This document shows positions 8,485-16,433 of a DNA stretch of 64,000 nt, piece by piece. This DNA is from Pseudomonas sp. TH15 (GTDB lineage: Bacteria > Pseudomonadota > Gammaproteobacteria > Pseudomonadales > Pseudomonadaceae). The stretch spans positions 3,462,001-3,526,000 of the forward strand of contig NZ_JAEKEL010000001.1 in assembly GCF_016651105.1 (NCBI RefSeq). The letters are read 5' to 3'. How positions within the stretch are numbered: the first letter of the stretch is position 1; each line of letters begins with the position of its first letter. The notes beneath the pieces are model-generated. The model did not search any database and was not told the origin of the DNA. It was given only the letters and a program-made list of their open reading frames with translations. The position numbers and the translations under genes are program-made.

Positions 8485-9975
8485 ATGACAAACACTCGCA
8501 GCGACTGGGAGCAACGCTTTCAGTCCTTAACAATAGAAGGCCGCGCCTTCATCGACGGTCAGTACCGCGCAGCACTGAGCGGTGACACCTTCGAATGCAT
8601 CAGCCCGGTAGACGGCCGCTTTCTGGCGAACGTTGCCAGCACCGATGAAGCCGACGCCAACGCAGCCGTAGCGGTTGCACGGCAGACCTTCGAGTCCGGC
8701 ATCTGGGCGCGTTTGGCGCCAGCAGAGCGCAAGCGCATCCTGATCCGTTTCGCCGACCTGATCCTGGCGAACCAGGAAGAACTGGCGCTGCTCGAAACCC
8801 TCGACATGGGCAAGCCGATCAGCGACGCCATGAGCATCGACATTCCAGCGACCGCCAACGCGATCCGCTGGAGCGCCGAAGCCATCGACAAGATCTACGA
8901 CGAAGTCGCGGCCACGCCGCACGACCAACTCGGCCTGATCACTCGCGAACCAACAGGCGTTGTCGCGGCCATCGTGCCGTGGAACTTCCCGTTGATCATG
9001 GCCAGTTGGAAGTTTGCCCCGGCCCTGGCGGCGGGTAACTCGTTCATCCTCAAGCCTTCGGAAAAATCGCCACTGACCGCGATTCGTATCGCGCAATTGG
9101 CGCTGGATGCGGGCATCCCGAAAGGCGTGTTCAACGTCTTGCCGGGCTACGGTCACACCGTCGGCAAGGCGCTGGCGTTGCACATGGACGTCGACGTGCT
9201 GGCCTTCACCGGCTCGACCGCGATTGCCAAGCAACTGCTGATTTACGCCGGGCAGAGCAACATGAAACGCGTTTGGCTCGAAGCTGGGGGGAAGAGTCCA
9301 AACGTGGTGTTTGCCGACGCGCCGGATTTGCGCGCGGCAGCACAAGCAGCCGCCGGGGCGATAGCCTTCAACCAGGGCGAAGTCTGCACCGCCGGTTCTC
9401 GTTTGCTGGTGGAGCGCTCGATTCGCGAGCAGTTCATTCCGCTGCTGGTGGAAGCACTGCAAGCCTGGAAACCGGGGCACGCCCTCGATCCGGAAACCAC
9501 CGTCGGCGCAGTCGTTGATCAGCGCCAACTGGACAACGTGTTGCGCTACATCCAGATCGGCAAAGACCAGGGCGCGCAACTGATCGCGGGCGGCAGCCGT
9601 ACCCTCGAAGCCACCGGTGGCCTGTACGTGGAACCGGCAATTTTCGACGGCGTGACCAACGCCATGACCATCGCCCGGGAAGAGATTTTCGGCCCGGTGC
9701 TGTCGCTGATCACCTTCGACACCGAGGAAGAAGCGCTGGCGATTGCCAACGACAGCATCTTCGGTCTGGCGGCGGGCGTGTGGACCAGCAACCTGAGCAA
9801 GGCCCACACCTTCGCTCGCGGCTTGCGCGCCGGCAGCGTCTGGGTCAACCAGTACGACGGCGGCGACATGACTGCGCCGTTCGGTGGCTTCAAACAGTCG
9901 GGCAACGGTCGCGACAAATCGCTGCACGCGTTCGACAAGTACACCGAGTTGAAAGCGACCTGGATCAAGCTCTGA
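8485..9975 (+). CDS. puuC: gamma-glutamyl-aminobutyraldehyde dehydrogenase
   Basis: This 496-residue NAD(P)-dependent aldehyde dehydrogenase resembles PuuC/PauC/KauB. The catalytic Cys is at residue 301 (GEVCTAG), the general base Glu at 266 (LEAGGKSPN), and the oxyanion Asn at 167 (PWNFP). The Rossmann FTGSTAIAK lies at 241-249. It oxidises the aldehyde made by PuuB. It sits between puuA and puuB on the same strand, 283 bases after puuA and about 50 bases before the puuB start codon. Confidence 0.93.
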   Translation: MTNTRSDWEQRFQSLTIEGRAFIDGQYRAALSGDTFECISPVDGRFLANVASTDEADANAAVAVARQTFESGIWARLAPAERKRILIRFADLILANQEELALLETLDMGKPISDAMSIDIPATANAIRWSAEAIDKIYDEVAATPHDQLGLITREPTGVVAAIVPWNFPLIMASWKFAPALAAGNSFILKPSEKSPLTAIRIAQLALDAGIPKGVFNVLPGYGHTVGKALALHMDVDVLAFTGSTAIAKQLLIYAGQSNMKRVWLEAGGKSPNVVFADAPDLRAAAQAAAGAIAFNQGEVCTAGSRLLVERSIREQFIPLLVEALQAWKPGHALDPETTVGAVVDQRQLDNVLRYIQIGKDQGAQLIAGGSRTLEATGGLYVEPAIFDGVTNAMTIAREEIFGPVLSLITFDTEEEALAIANDSIFGLAAGVWTSNLSKAHTFARGLRAGSVWVNQYDGGDMTAPFGGFKQSGNGRDKSLHAFDKYTELKATWIKL

Positions 9976-9989
9976 TTTTCTACAGCGGT

Positions 9990-10010
9990 GGTCGCTTTTG
10001 ATGAGCGACC
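9990..10010 (+). promoter_or_regulatory. hairpin between puuC and puuB
   Basis: GGTCGCT at 9990-9996 pairs with AGCGACC at 10004-10010 around a 7-base loop, just ahead of the CGGAGAAC ribosome binding site for puuB. There is no T run, so it is more likely an mRNA stability or processing structure than a terminator. Confidence 0.5.
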
Positions 10011-10026
10011 TTCGGAGAACAATAAA

Positions 10027-11310
10027 ATGAAACAGCAACACGTAAACAGCTACTACGCCGCGACCCGTAACTAATTCAGCGACTTCCCGGTGCTTGAAGA
10101 ACTGGTTGAGTGCGACGTCTGCATCATCGGTGCCGGCTACACCGGTTTGTCCTCGGCACTGTTCCTGGCCGAAGCCGGCTACAGCGTCACCGTGCTCGAA
10201 GCCGCCAAAGTCGGTTTCGGCGCCAGCGGTCGCAACGGCGGCCAACTGGTCAACTCCTACAGCCGCGACGTCGACGTGATCGAAGAACGCTACGGCGACA
10301 AGACTGCCGAAGTCCTCGGCAGCATGATCTTCGAAGGCGCCGATATCATCCGTCAGCGCATTCAGCACTACGACATCCAGTGCGACTACAAGCCCGGCGG
10401 CATCTTCGCTGCGCTGAACAAAAAGCAACTCAAAGGCCTGGCCGAGCAGAAAAGCAGCTGGGAACGCTACGGCAACAAAAACCTGAAAATGCTCGACGCG
10501 GCGGACATCCAGCGTGAAGTCGGTTGCGACAACTACGTCGGCGGCCTGCTCGACATGCAGGGCGGCCACATCCACCCGCTGAACCTGGCGCTCGGCGAAG
10601 CCTCAGCGATCATTGGCCTGGGCGGCAAGATCTACGAACAGTCGGCGGCGGTGGAAATCACCTACGGCGAACCAATCACCGTGCGCACCGACAAAGGCGT
10701 AGTCCGGGCCAAGTACCTGCTGATCGCCGGCAACGCCTATTTGCCGCAAGACCTCGACAACCGCGTGACCCGCAAAAGCATGCCGTGCGGCTCGCAAATC
10801 GTCGTCACCGAACCGTTGTCCGAGAAGGTTGCGCGCAGCCTGATCAAAAACAACTACTGCGTCGAAGACTGCAACTACCTGCTCGACTACTACCGCCTCA
10901 CCGCCGACAACCGCTTGCTGTATGGCGGCGGCGTGGTCTACGGCGCCCGCGAACCGGATGACATCGAGCAACTGATCAAGCCGAAAATCCTCAAGACCTT
11001 CCCGCAACTCAAGGACGTGAAGATCGACTACCGCTGGACCGGCAACTTCCTGCTGACCATGTCGCGTATGCCGCAATTCGGCCGCATCGAGAAAAACGCC
11101 TACTACATGCAAGGCTACAGCGGCCACGGCGTCACCTGCTCGCACCTGGCCGGCAAACTAATCTCGGAAATGATCCGCGGCGACGCCGAACGCTTCGACG
11201 CCTTCGCCTCGCTGCCTCACATGCCGATGCTCGGCGGCCGCACCTTCCAGGCCCCGCTCACCGCCATGGGCGCCGCGTACTACGCACTGCGCGATCGCTT
11301 CGGCATCTAA
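10027..11310 (+). pseudogene. puuB: gamma-glutamyl-polyamine oxidase with in-frame stop at codon 16
   Basis: The original start is the ATG at 10027, behind CGGAGAACAATAAA. It opens the family-typical N-terminus (HVNSYYAAT), but codon 16 is TAA at 10072-10074. After the stop the same frame continues to 11310 as a complete FAD-dependent amine oxidoreductase: dinucleotide motif IIGAGYTGLSS, GASGRNGGQ, and the C-terminal GYSGHGVT. Without the stop the protein would be 427 residues, the same as the intact paralogue at 16434-17717. Restart at GTG 10090 would keep the FAD motif but lacks a clear ribosome binding site. The gene may be inactive, poorly expressed, or a sequencing error. The enzyme normally oxidises gamma-glutamylputrescine to the aldehyde with release of ammonia and H2O2. 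Confidence 0.85.
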
Positions 11311-11374
11311 GCCTGCCGCAATCCCACAGGGGATCCAAGCCAAGCACAAAATCTGTGCCCAGCCGAGATCAAAA

Positions 11375-11403
11375 CTGTGGGAGCGGGCTTGCTCGCGAAG
11401 AGG
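11375..11403. repeat. single REP element; gap 11311-11666
   Basis: TGTGGGAGCGGGCTTGCTCGCGAAG is one half of the TCGCGAGCAAGC-type REP found paired elsewhere. The remaining gap before puuR contains an AT-richer stretch at about 11545-11575 that could hold its promoter, but I cannot fix -35 and -10 boxes. Confidence 0.6.
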
Positions 11404-11666
11404 CCGTATCAGCCACCTTCAATACCCCCTGAAACACCGCAATCCCAAGCAAACCAACCCCAAAACTCACGCACCAAAACCGATCAACATCAGGCCCACC
11501 AGCCTTTTTCACCCACCACCCATCGAACCTGCTGAGCAACACGAACAAACGTGATTTAATACCCGCCTTTCACTTTTCCGGGACAGGGAAGCGGTGTTCC
11601 TCGCGGCCAAAAGTCGCCCGCCATCCACCCCCATAACCCCTTAAGTACTTCACACATAAGGCTGTC

Positions 11667-12215
11667 ATGGACACGGGCTCACGACTCAAATTAGTACGCG
11701 AAAGCTACAAAATGTCCCAGCGCGAGCTGGCCCGGCGTAGCGGCGTCACCAATGCCACCATCTCCCTGATCGAACAGAATCGCGTCAGTCCCTCCGTCAG
11801 TTCCCTCAAAAAACTGCTTGAAGGCATCCCGATGTCTTTGGCGGACTTCTTCACCTTCGACCAACCACCGCGTGAGCATCAATACGTGTTTCGGGCTAAC
11901 GAACAGCCGGACCTCGGGCGTCACGGGCTGCGGTTGCTGCTGATTGGCGCTTCGGTGCCGAGCCGGCAGATGCGCTTGTTGCGCGAGCAGTACGCGCCAG
12001 GGGCTAGTTCTGGTGAAGAGCCAATTGTTCACTCGGAAGGGGAAGAGTGCGGGCTCGTGACTCGGGGCACGGTGGAGTTGACGGTTGATGGGCAGATTAG
12101 TGTGCTGAATGCCGGGGATGGGTATTACTTCCCGACGACGCTGCCGCATCGGTTTCGGAATATTGGGGCGGATGAGGCGGAGATTATTAGTGCGAACACT
12201 CCAGCCAATTTTTGA
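11667..12215 (+). CDS. puuR: XRE-cupin transcriptional regulator of polyamine catabolism
   Basis: This is a 182-residue cytoplasmic regulator. An N-terminal helix-turn-helix of the Cro/CI type (LVRESYKMSQRELARRSGVTNATISLIEQ, residues 9-38 approximately) is followed by a cupin domain at about 110-180 (EECGLVTRGTVELTVDGQ, LPHRFRNIG). This architecture and size match PuuR/PauR, which represses puu/pau genes and is relieved by polyamines. It follows puuB on the same strand with its own upstream region, and a strong terminator follows it. Confidence 0.88.
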   Translation: MDTGSRLKLVRESYKMSQRELARRSGVTNATISLIEQNRVSPSVSSLKKLLEGIPMSLADFFTFDQPPREHQYVFRANEQPDLGRHGLRLLLIGASVPSRQMRLLREQYAPGASSGEEPIVHSEGEECGLVTRGTVELTVDGQISVLNAGDGYYFPTTLPHRFRNIGADEAEIISANTPANF

Positions 12216-12284
12216 AAATACTTTCTCCAAGTACGAACTTTCCCGTTATGGAGACTTGGCTTCTTGTCAGTGAAAGTAGAGAGG

Positions 12285-12324
12285 CGGCTAGGCCTGTTTC
12301 ATTAAATAGGCCTAGCCGTTTTTA
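12285..12324 (+). terminator. Rho-independent terminator after puuR
   Basis: An 11-bp perfect stem CGGCTAGGCCT (12285-12295) pairs with AGGCCTAGCCG (12308-12318) and is followed by TTTTTAAGTTTT on the plus strand. Confidence 0.9.
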
Positions 12325-12328
12325 AGTT

Positions 12329-12511
12329 TTAATTATTTCTTTTTGCTTTGCTGTAACTCTGCACCAGGATCGCTGCAGTTTTGGTTTTGGCAATGCTGTG
12401 GAGGAGCGTGTTCCGTAACAATAAAATCCCCCTTGCAGCTCCACGTGCTGCACACCTGTCGCACCATACTTCGTGTTTTATATCGTATCCGTTGATATTC
12501 CCTGCTTTCAT
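12329..12511 (-). CDS. small basic hypothetical protein, low-GC
   Basis: This encodes 60 residues with a strong ribosome binding site, AAGGAGA, placed seven bases before the ATG at 12511. The sequence contains a CDRC motif followed by ARGAARG and ends in a lysine-rich tail (SKAKRNN). The surrounding 12.3-12.6 kb is clearly lower in GC than its neighbours, hinting at recent acquisition. No family was recognised. The longer reading to 12544 lacks a comparable site. Confidence 0.5.
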   Translation of the reverse strand: MKAGNINGYDIKHEVWCDRCAARGAARGILLLRNTLLHSIAKTKTAAILVQSYSKAKRNN

Positions 12512-12649
12512 CTCATCTCTCCTTAAGGTTGTATGGCTTATCATAACGCTATCAAATCGCTATCGCTATTTCCATTCCCAATCGCAGATAGATGGGGCTA
12601 TCTAAAAAATATAGGGTGAAATGACAGCCATTTTACGAATTTGTTTCTT

Positions 12650-12937
12650 CTACGTTGCAGTCTCAAACCCACGCTGTTCAATCACCCGAAATACATCACG
12701 CACATCCTGGACCATGATCCGGGCGATGTTGGTGACGGTGTTGATGTCGTTTTCGGCGTAGTCCGGCAGGCTGGTGCAGGCCATGAGGTTGAGGTATTTG
12801 AGGACGGCGTTGAGGCGTTCGCTGACGCAGTTGTGGAGTTCGCGTATTGGGGCTTCGGTGTCGATGAGGAGGACGGGGTAGTCGGTGGCGAATTGGGACA
12901 TGGGGGTGAAGCGGCGAGGCGGATTGTTCGTTGTCAT
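12650..12937 (-). CDS. small conserved hypothetical protein
   Basis: This is a 95-residue soluble, probably helical protein. The N-terminus MTTNNPPRRF is followed by APIRELHNCVSERLNAVL and a second helical part ending RDVFRVIEQRG. It resembles the many small Pseudomonas-specific uncharacterised proteins often given DUF3077 or DUF6124 numbers, but I cannot place it in one. The ribosome binding site (GAAGAG) is moderate. No membrane or signal segment is seen. Confidence 0.55.
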   Translation of the reverse strand: MTTNNPPRRFTPMSQFATDYPVLLIDTEAPIRELHNCVSERLNAVLKYLNLMACTSLPDYAENDINTVTNIARIMVQDVRDVFRVIEQRGFETAT

Positions 12938-13228
12938 AGGATCAGCTCTTCAAAAGATACGAATTGCCACCTTTCTGCTGCGAAACAAATGGGTGGCAGC
13001 TATGTGCGGGTTCGCAGACCGGAGAAGAGACTAAAACCGGCAGACCCGAAGGTCTCCCACACACAGCCGCCATAAAACGTAACGGTGGCGAATTTTGCCA
13101 CAGTTGCTATTTGACGGTGTGTATCACTTCTACAGGGCTGCGAAACCCTCGCTGACTGCGGTCAGCGACAGTCACTCTAGGCCGCAATGTCGGCATCCAC
13201 AATCGACCTGTAGGACGCAAACCCATCC

Positions 13229-13363
13229 TTGTGGCGAGGGGATTTATCCCCGCTCGGCGACGCAGTCGTCGCAATCCGTGGCGTGCGGCGTATCTGGAGA
13301 AATGAACTCGCCGGGATGGGGCCGCTTCGCAGCCCAGCGGGGATGAATCCCCTCGCCACAAGG
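13229..13363. repeat. REP-like inverted repeat; gap 12938-13540
   Basis: TTGTGGCGAGGGGATTTATC and its inverse GATGAATCCCCTCGCCACAA enclose about 95 bases. It belongs to the GTGGCGAGGG family. The rest of this 600-base gap contains no ORF with a convincing start. Confidence 0.8.
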
Positions 13364-13540
13364 GGTGTTTTCCTACGCGTTTTTCAGACTTCAAATTCGG
13401 TCGAATCTCAAATCATGGCTTTGCATCCCGTTGGGAACTTTCCTTTAAAACGATGTCAATTTGATGGCGTGTCGCGACGCTCGTTTTGAACGGATCTAGC
13501 AGTGCCAGGCTGTTTCCCGGCAAACCCATGGAAGTGTGAG

Positions 13541-13954
13541 ATGAAACTGATTTTTGCGATGTTATTGATGTTCAGTGGTTACACGTTTGCCAGTTGTTCC
13601 AGCATCAGTGACAACGATCAGCGCAATTATTGCCAGGCCACGCAGGAAGGCAATACCTGCGCCTCTATCCGGGACAATGACTTGCGTGCGTCATGCGAAG
13701 CGGAGAAGGGCAGTACGTGCGCCAGCATTCGTGACAATGATCAGCGTGCCTACTGTGAGGCCAAGAAGGGCAGCACTTGCGCCAGCATCAGGGATTCGGA
13801 TTTGCGTGCGTCCTGCGAAGCAGAGAAGGGCAGTACGTGCGCCTCTATTCGGGATAGCGATCAGCGCGCGTTCTGTGAAGCCAAAAAGGGCAGTACCTGC
13901 GCCAGCATCAGAGATGGGGATCTACGTAATCAGTGTGAGGCCATGAAGCGGTAA
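13541..13954 (+). CDS. secreted cysteine-rich tandem-repeat protein
   Basis: This is a 137-residue protein with a Sec signal peptide (about residues 1-17, ending YTFA). The rest is six copies of a 20-residue unit. The pattern is T-C-A-S-I-R-D-x-D-L/Q-R-x-x-C-E-A-E/K-K-G-S, with two cysteines 12 residues apart in every unit (residues 19-38, then 39, 59, 79, 99 and 119 onward). Units alternate between an L...S...E form and a Q...Y/F...K form, so a 40-residue pair is the larger period. GGAAG precedes the ATG at 13541. The 12 cysteines and export signal suggest a disulfide-stapled periplasmic or extracellular solenoid. Function unknown. Confidence 0.8.
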   Translation: MKLIFAMLLMFSGYTFASCSSISDNDQRNYCQATQEGNTCASIRDNDLRASCEAEKGSTCASIRDNDQRAYCEAKKGSTCASIRDSDLRASCEAEKGSTCASIRDSDQRAFCEAKKGSTCASIRDGDLRNQCEAMKR

Positions 13955-13986
13955 CACAGCGATACCTTTTTTACGGAGAGGAACCC

Positions 13987-14022
13987 CAAAAAAACCGATG
14001 TCAGATCTGGCATCGGTTTTTT
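13987..14022. terminator. bidirectional Rho-independent terminator
   Basis: AAAAAAACCGATG (from 13988) pairs with CATCGGTTTTTT (to 14022) around a short loop, giving a GC stem with A and T runs on either side. It ends the repeat-protein transcript. Confidence 0.9.
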
Positions 14023-14054
14023 GCGCCTGAAATCCTCAAGAAAACATTGATCAA

Positions 14055-14177
14055 GTCTCTTGGGTCAACAGCCCTGAGGACTTGCGCCTGGCGTATCCCA
14101 TCGCATCGGGAATGTATCGGGTCGAGTTGATCGATTACCTTGCCTGGCTTTCAACGATACTCAGTATGTCCGTCTGA
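14055..14177 (+). pseudogene. probable 5' remnant of a decayed gene
   Basis: An open frame without a start codon encodes a protein-like segment (NSPEDLRLAYPIASGMYRVE) and stops at 14175-14177. Near 14150 a different frame takes over (AFNDTQYVRLKTQRFTNQR) and runs without a stop into the 14309-14698 ORF. The simplest reading is a frameshifted, 5'-truncated gene. The parent family is unknown to me. Confidence 0.35.
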
Positions 14178-14308
14178 AAACTCAGCGTTTTACCAACCAG
14201 CGCACATTGCACAGAGGACTAAGGCTCAATCGGGTTGTTCAGTTACACCGCTCCGGTAGACTGCCAACTATCGCGACTCTCCAGCGCACCAAGGATTGGA
14301 ACATTGCC

Positions 14309-14698
14309 ATGATCGAAATCGGCAGCCGCAACAACGCCCCCACGCCGCAGCACAAAAGCCACGATGTCTATCTGTTCAGCATCGACCTGTCGCAACCCGC
14401 GACGCCGTTCTGTTTCGAGCAGTCGATTGGCGGTGGGCATGCCGAGCAGGGCGGGGCGCGCTGGCTGGCGCTGGATGAGCTGGACGCCTGGCCCGGCCAA
14501 TGTCGGGAGCACCTGAAAAAAGCTGATTGTGCCTGGGTCGTCGAGTTGCTTGATGCCAATCCTGATATCGATCAGGCGACGCTGGTGTCGATGATTCTCA
14601 AGCGGCACGCCGAGCCGGGTACGTCCGGCGGGCGCTTGAAGGCGATTGGTGGCTGGCTCAAGCGCAATATTCACGTCGGCGGCCGCTACGACGTTTAA
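14309..14698 (+). CDS. hypothetical protein, possibly 3' part of a decayed gene
   Basis: From the ATG at 14309 this gives 129 residues (MIEIGSRNNAP...GGRYDV). It is soluble, with DVYLFSIDLSQP and ARWLALDELDAW segments that faintly recall Nudix proteins, but the Nudix box is absent. No good ribosome binding site precedes the ATG, and the frame stays open well upstream. It may therefore be a fragment. It ends 16 bases before the next gene. Confidence 0.4.
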   Translation: MIEIGSRNNAPTPQHKSHDVYLFSIDLSQPATPFCFEQSIGGGHAEQGGARWLALDELDAWPGQCREHLKKADCAWVVELLDANPDIDQATLVSMILKRHAEPGTSGGRLKAIGGWLKRNIHVGGRYDV

Positions 14699-14714
14699 CC
14701 CGAGGAGCACCAAG

Positions 14715-15137
14715 ATGACTCAGACCCTGGAACGAGCCATTGCCATCGCTGCTGCCGCCCATGCGGGACAGGTCGACAAGGGCGGGGCGCCTTACATCCT
14801 GCATCCGCTGAAAGTCATGCTGCGGGTCAACACCCTGGAAGAGCGGATCGTCGCGGTGCTGCATGACGTGGTTGAAGACACCGGCATCAGCCTCGAAGAC
14901 TTGCGGCAAGAAGGCTTCAGCGAAACGGTGCTGACGGCCATTGCCTCGGTCACCAAGGTGCCGGGGGAATCCTATGAGGCATTCGTCGAGCGTGCGGCGT
15001 TGAACCCGATTGGCCGGGTGGTCAAACTCGCGGATCTGGAAGAGAACAGCGACCTGTCCCGGATTGCGCAACCGTCCTGGGAAGATCTGGAACGGATCGA
15101 GAAGTATCGGCGGGCGATCGCAAGACTGCGCGGCTGA
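14715..15137 (+). CDS. HD-domain hydrolase related to SpoT/MESH1 (small alarmone hydrolase-like)
   Basis: This is a 140-residue single-domain protein. His16 (AAAHAGQVDKGG), His30-Pro31 (YILHP), His50-Asp51 and Glu54-Asp55 (LHDVVEDT) form the metal site of the RelA/SpoT hydrolase HD family. KLADLEENSD replaces the usual KLADRLHN. The family degrades (p)ppGpp or related nucleotides; substrate here is inferred. No synthetase domain is present. A GAGGAG ribosome binding site precedes the ATG. Confidence 0.75.
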   Translation: MTQTLERAIAIAAAAHAGQVDKGGAPYILHPLKVMLRVNTLEERIVAVLHDVVEDTGISLEDLRQEGFSETVLTAIASVTKVPGESYEAFVERAALNPIGRVVKLADLEENSDLSRIAQPSWEDLERIEKYRRAIARLRG

Positions 15138-15298
15138 ACCCCCTGTAGGAACTGCCGAAGGCTGCGATCTTTTGATCATCTCGCGCTGCAAGTGGTCGAC
15201 GCACCGCTGAAAGTACCAAGCTATGGGGCGAACGCTCGCACCGCGATCCGGCCCATAAGTGGCTCCGCCAGCATCTGCCGGCGTCGGTCTGAAGCGTG

Positions 15299-15367
15299 TC
15301 AGGCGTGGCCGAGCGCAACGGCGAACGACACGACGATCATGCACGCAAACGCGAAATTGAGATTCAT
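15299..15367 (-). CDS. possible 22-residue hydrophobic peptide
   Basis: In the gap 15138-15544, a minus-strand ATG at 15367 opens a 22-codon frame that is almost entirely hydrophobic (FAFACMIVVSFAVALG). A weak AGGATG lies upstream. It could be a tiny membrane peptide or the tail of nothing at all. A half REP (GCTGCGATCTTTTGAT) lies at 15161-15176; nothing else is visible in the gap. Confidence 0.25.
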   Translation of the reverse strand: MNLNFAFACMIVVSFAVALGHA

Positions 15368-15544
15368 GAGGTGTTCATCCTGAGCCTTTTAGAAGTGGGG
15401 CCATTCTGAACAGGCGCGAAGCAAAGAAAAATTCGCCTTGTTGATTCCAATGATCGAAACAATTGATAGCCGCCGGTTTGTGTTCGCTTGAGGGTTTCGC
15501 TAGTCTCGGCGAACCTGCAACTACAAGCATAAACAGGCAGAATC

Positions 15545-16330
15545 ATGCACGATCATTCCGCTTCCGAACTCCCATCCCTACGCCGGCAGAAAATCCTGTT
15601 GATCCTGGAGCGTGACGGCAAGGTCATGGCGTCCGAGCTCAGTCAGCATTTCGCTGTGTCCGAAGACACCATCCGCCGCGATCTGGCAGAACTGGACAAC
15701 GCCGGCCTGGTGCAGCGGGTGCATGGCGGGGCGCTGCCGCGACCCAAGGACACCGGCAAGGACTTCATCACCCGGGTCGGCGAAACCGATGAGGTGAAAA
15801 CGAACCTCGCGCAATTTGCTGCCCGGCGCGTGCAGGATGGCCAGATTGTGATGTTCGATTCCGGCTCCACGACGCTGCAGATCGCCCGGTCGCTGCCAGC
15901 AGGCATCACCATCACTGCGGTCACGGCTTCACCGATGATCGCGATTGCGTTGTCGGAATTCGAGGGCGTGAAGGTGATTCTGGCGGGCGGGACATTGAAT
16001 CCACGGACAATGTCGGCGGGTGGTCATGAGGCCTTGCGCTTGCTCGCAGGGATCAAGGCTGATCTGGCGATTACCGGCGTGTGCGCGATTCATCCGGAGG
16101 TGGGGATCACCTCGTTGCATTTCGATGAAGTGCCGGTGAAACAGGCGATGCTCGACGGCGCGACGCGGGTGATTGCGGTGACCACGGCGGACAAGCTCGG
16201 GGCGGTAGAGCCGTTTGTGGTGGCGGGGTGTGAGCGGTTGCACATGTTGATCACTGAACGGCATCTGGCGTCGGGCAGTGTTGAGGATTACCGGCGATTG
16301 GGGATCGAGGTGGAGCAGTTGCCGGACTGA
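15545..16330 (+). CDS. DeoR/GlpR-family transcriptional regulator
   Basis: This is a 261-residue cytoplasmic repressor-type protein. The N-terminal DeoR helix-turn-helix (RRQKILLILERDGKV...VSEDTIRRDLAEL, residues 13-51) is followed by the characteristic VQRVHGGALP and a sugar-phosphate-sensing domain (FDSGSTTLQIARSLP, VILAGGTLNPRTMS). The effector is probably a phosphorylated sugar or nucleoside. No obvious target operon adjoins it. The neighbour on the other strand is the second puuB. Confidence 0.9.
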   Translation: MHDHSASELPSLRRQKILLILERDGKVMASELSQHFAVSEDTIRRDLAELDNAGLVQRVHGGALPRPKDTGKDFITRVGETDEVKTNLAQFAARRVQDGQIVMFDSGSTTLQIARSLPAGITITAVTASPMIAIALSEFEGVKVILAGGTLNPRTMSAGGHEALRLLAGIKADLAITGVCAIHPEVGITSLHFDEVPVKQAMLDGATRVIAVTTADKLGAVEPFVVAGCERLHMLITERHLASGSVEDYRRLGIEVEQLPD

Positions 16331-16354
16331 GATTTTTGCTGATGCTGCCGGCCT

Positions 16355-16425
16355 CTTCGCGAGCAAGCTCGCTCCCACATTGGAATGCGTTTCCCATGTG
16401 GGAGCGGGCTTGCTCGCGAAAGGGC
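16355..16425. repeat. paired REP element between the DeoR gene and puuB2
   Basis: TTCGCGAGCAAGCTCGCTCC and its inverse GGAGCGGGCTTGCTCGCGAA enclose about 25 bases, between the convergent ends of two genes. Confidence 0.85.
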
Positions 16426-16433
16426 CAGTGCGA

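Noticed and set aside
8527..10575. 682-codon open frame on the minus strand opposite puuC and puuB
   Set aside because: It is a shadow of the two plus-strand genes in GC-rich DNA; it lacks domains and reads as low-complexity His/Gln/Val-rich protein.
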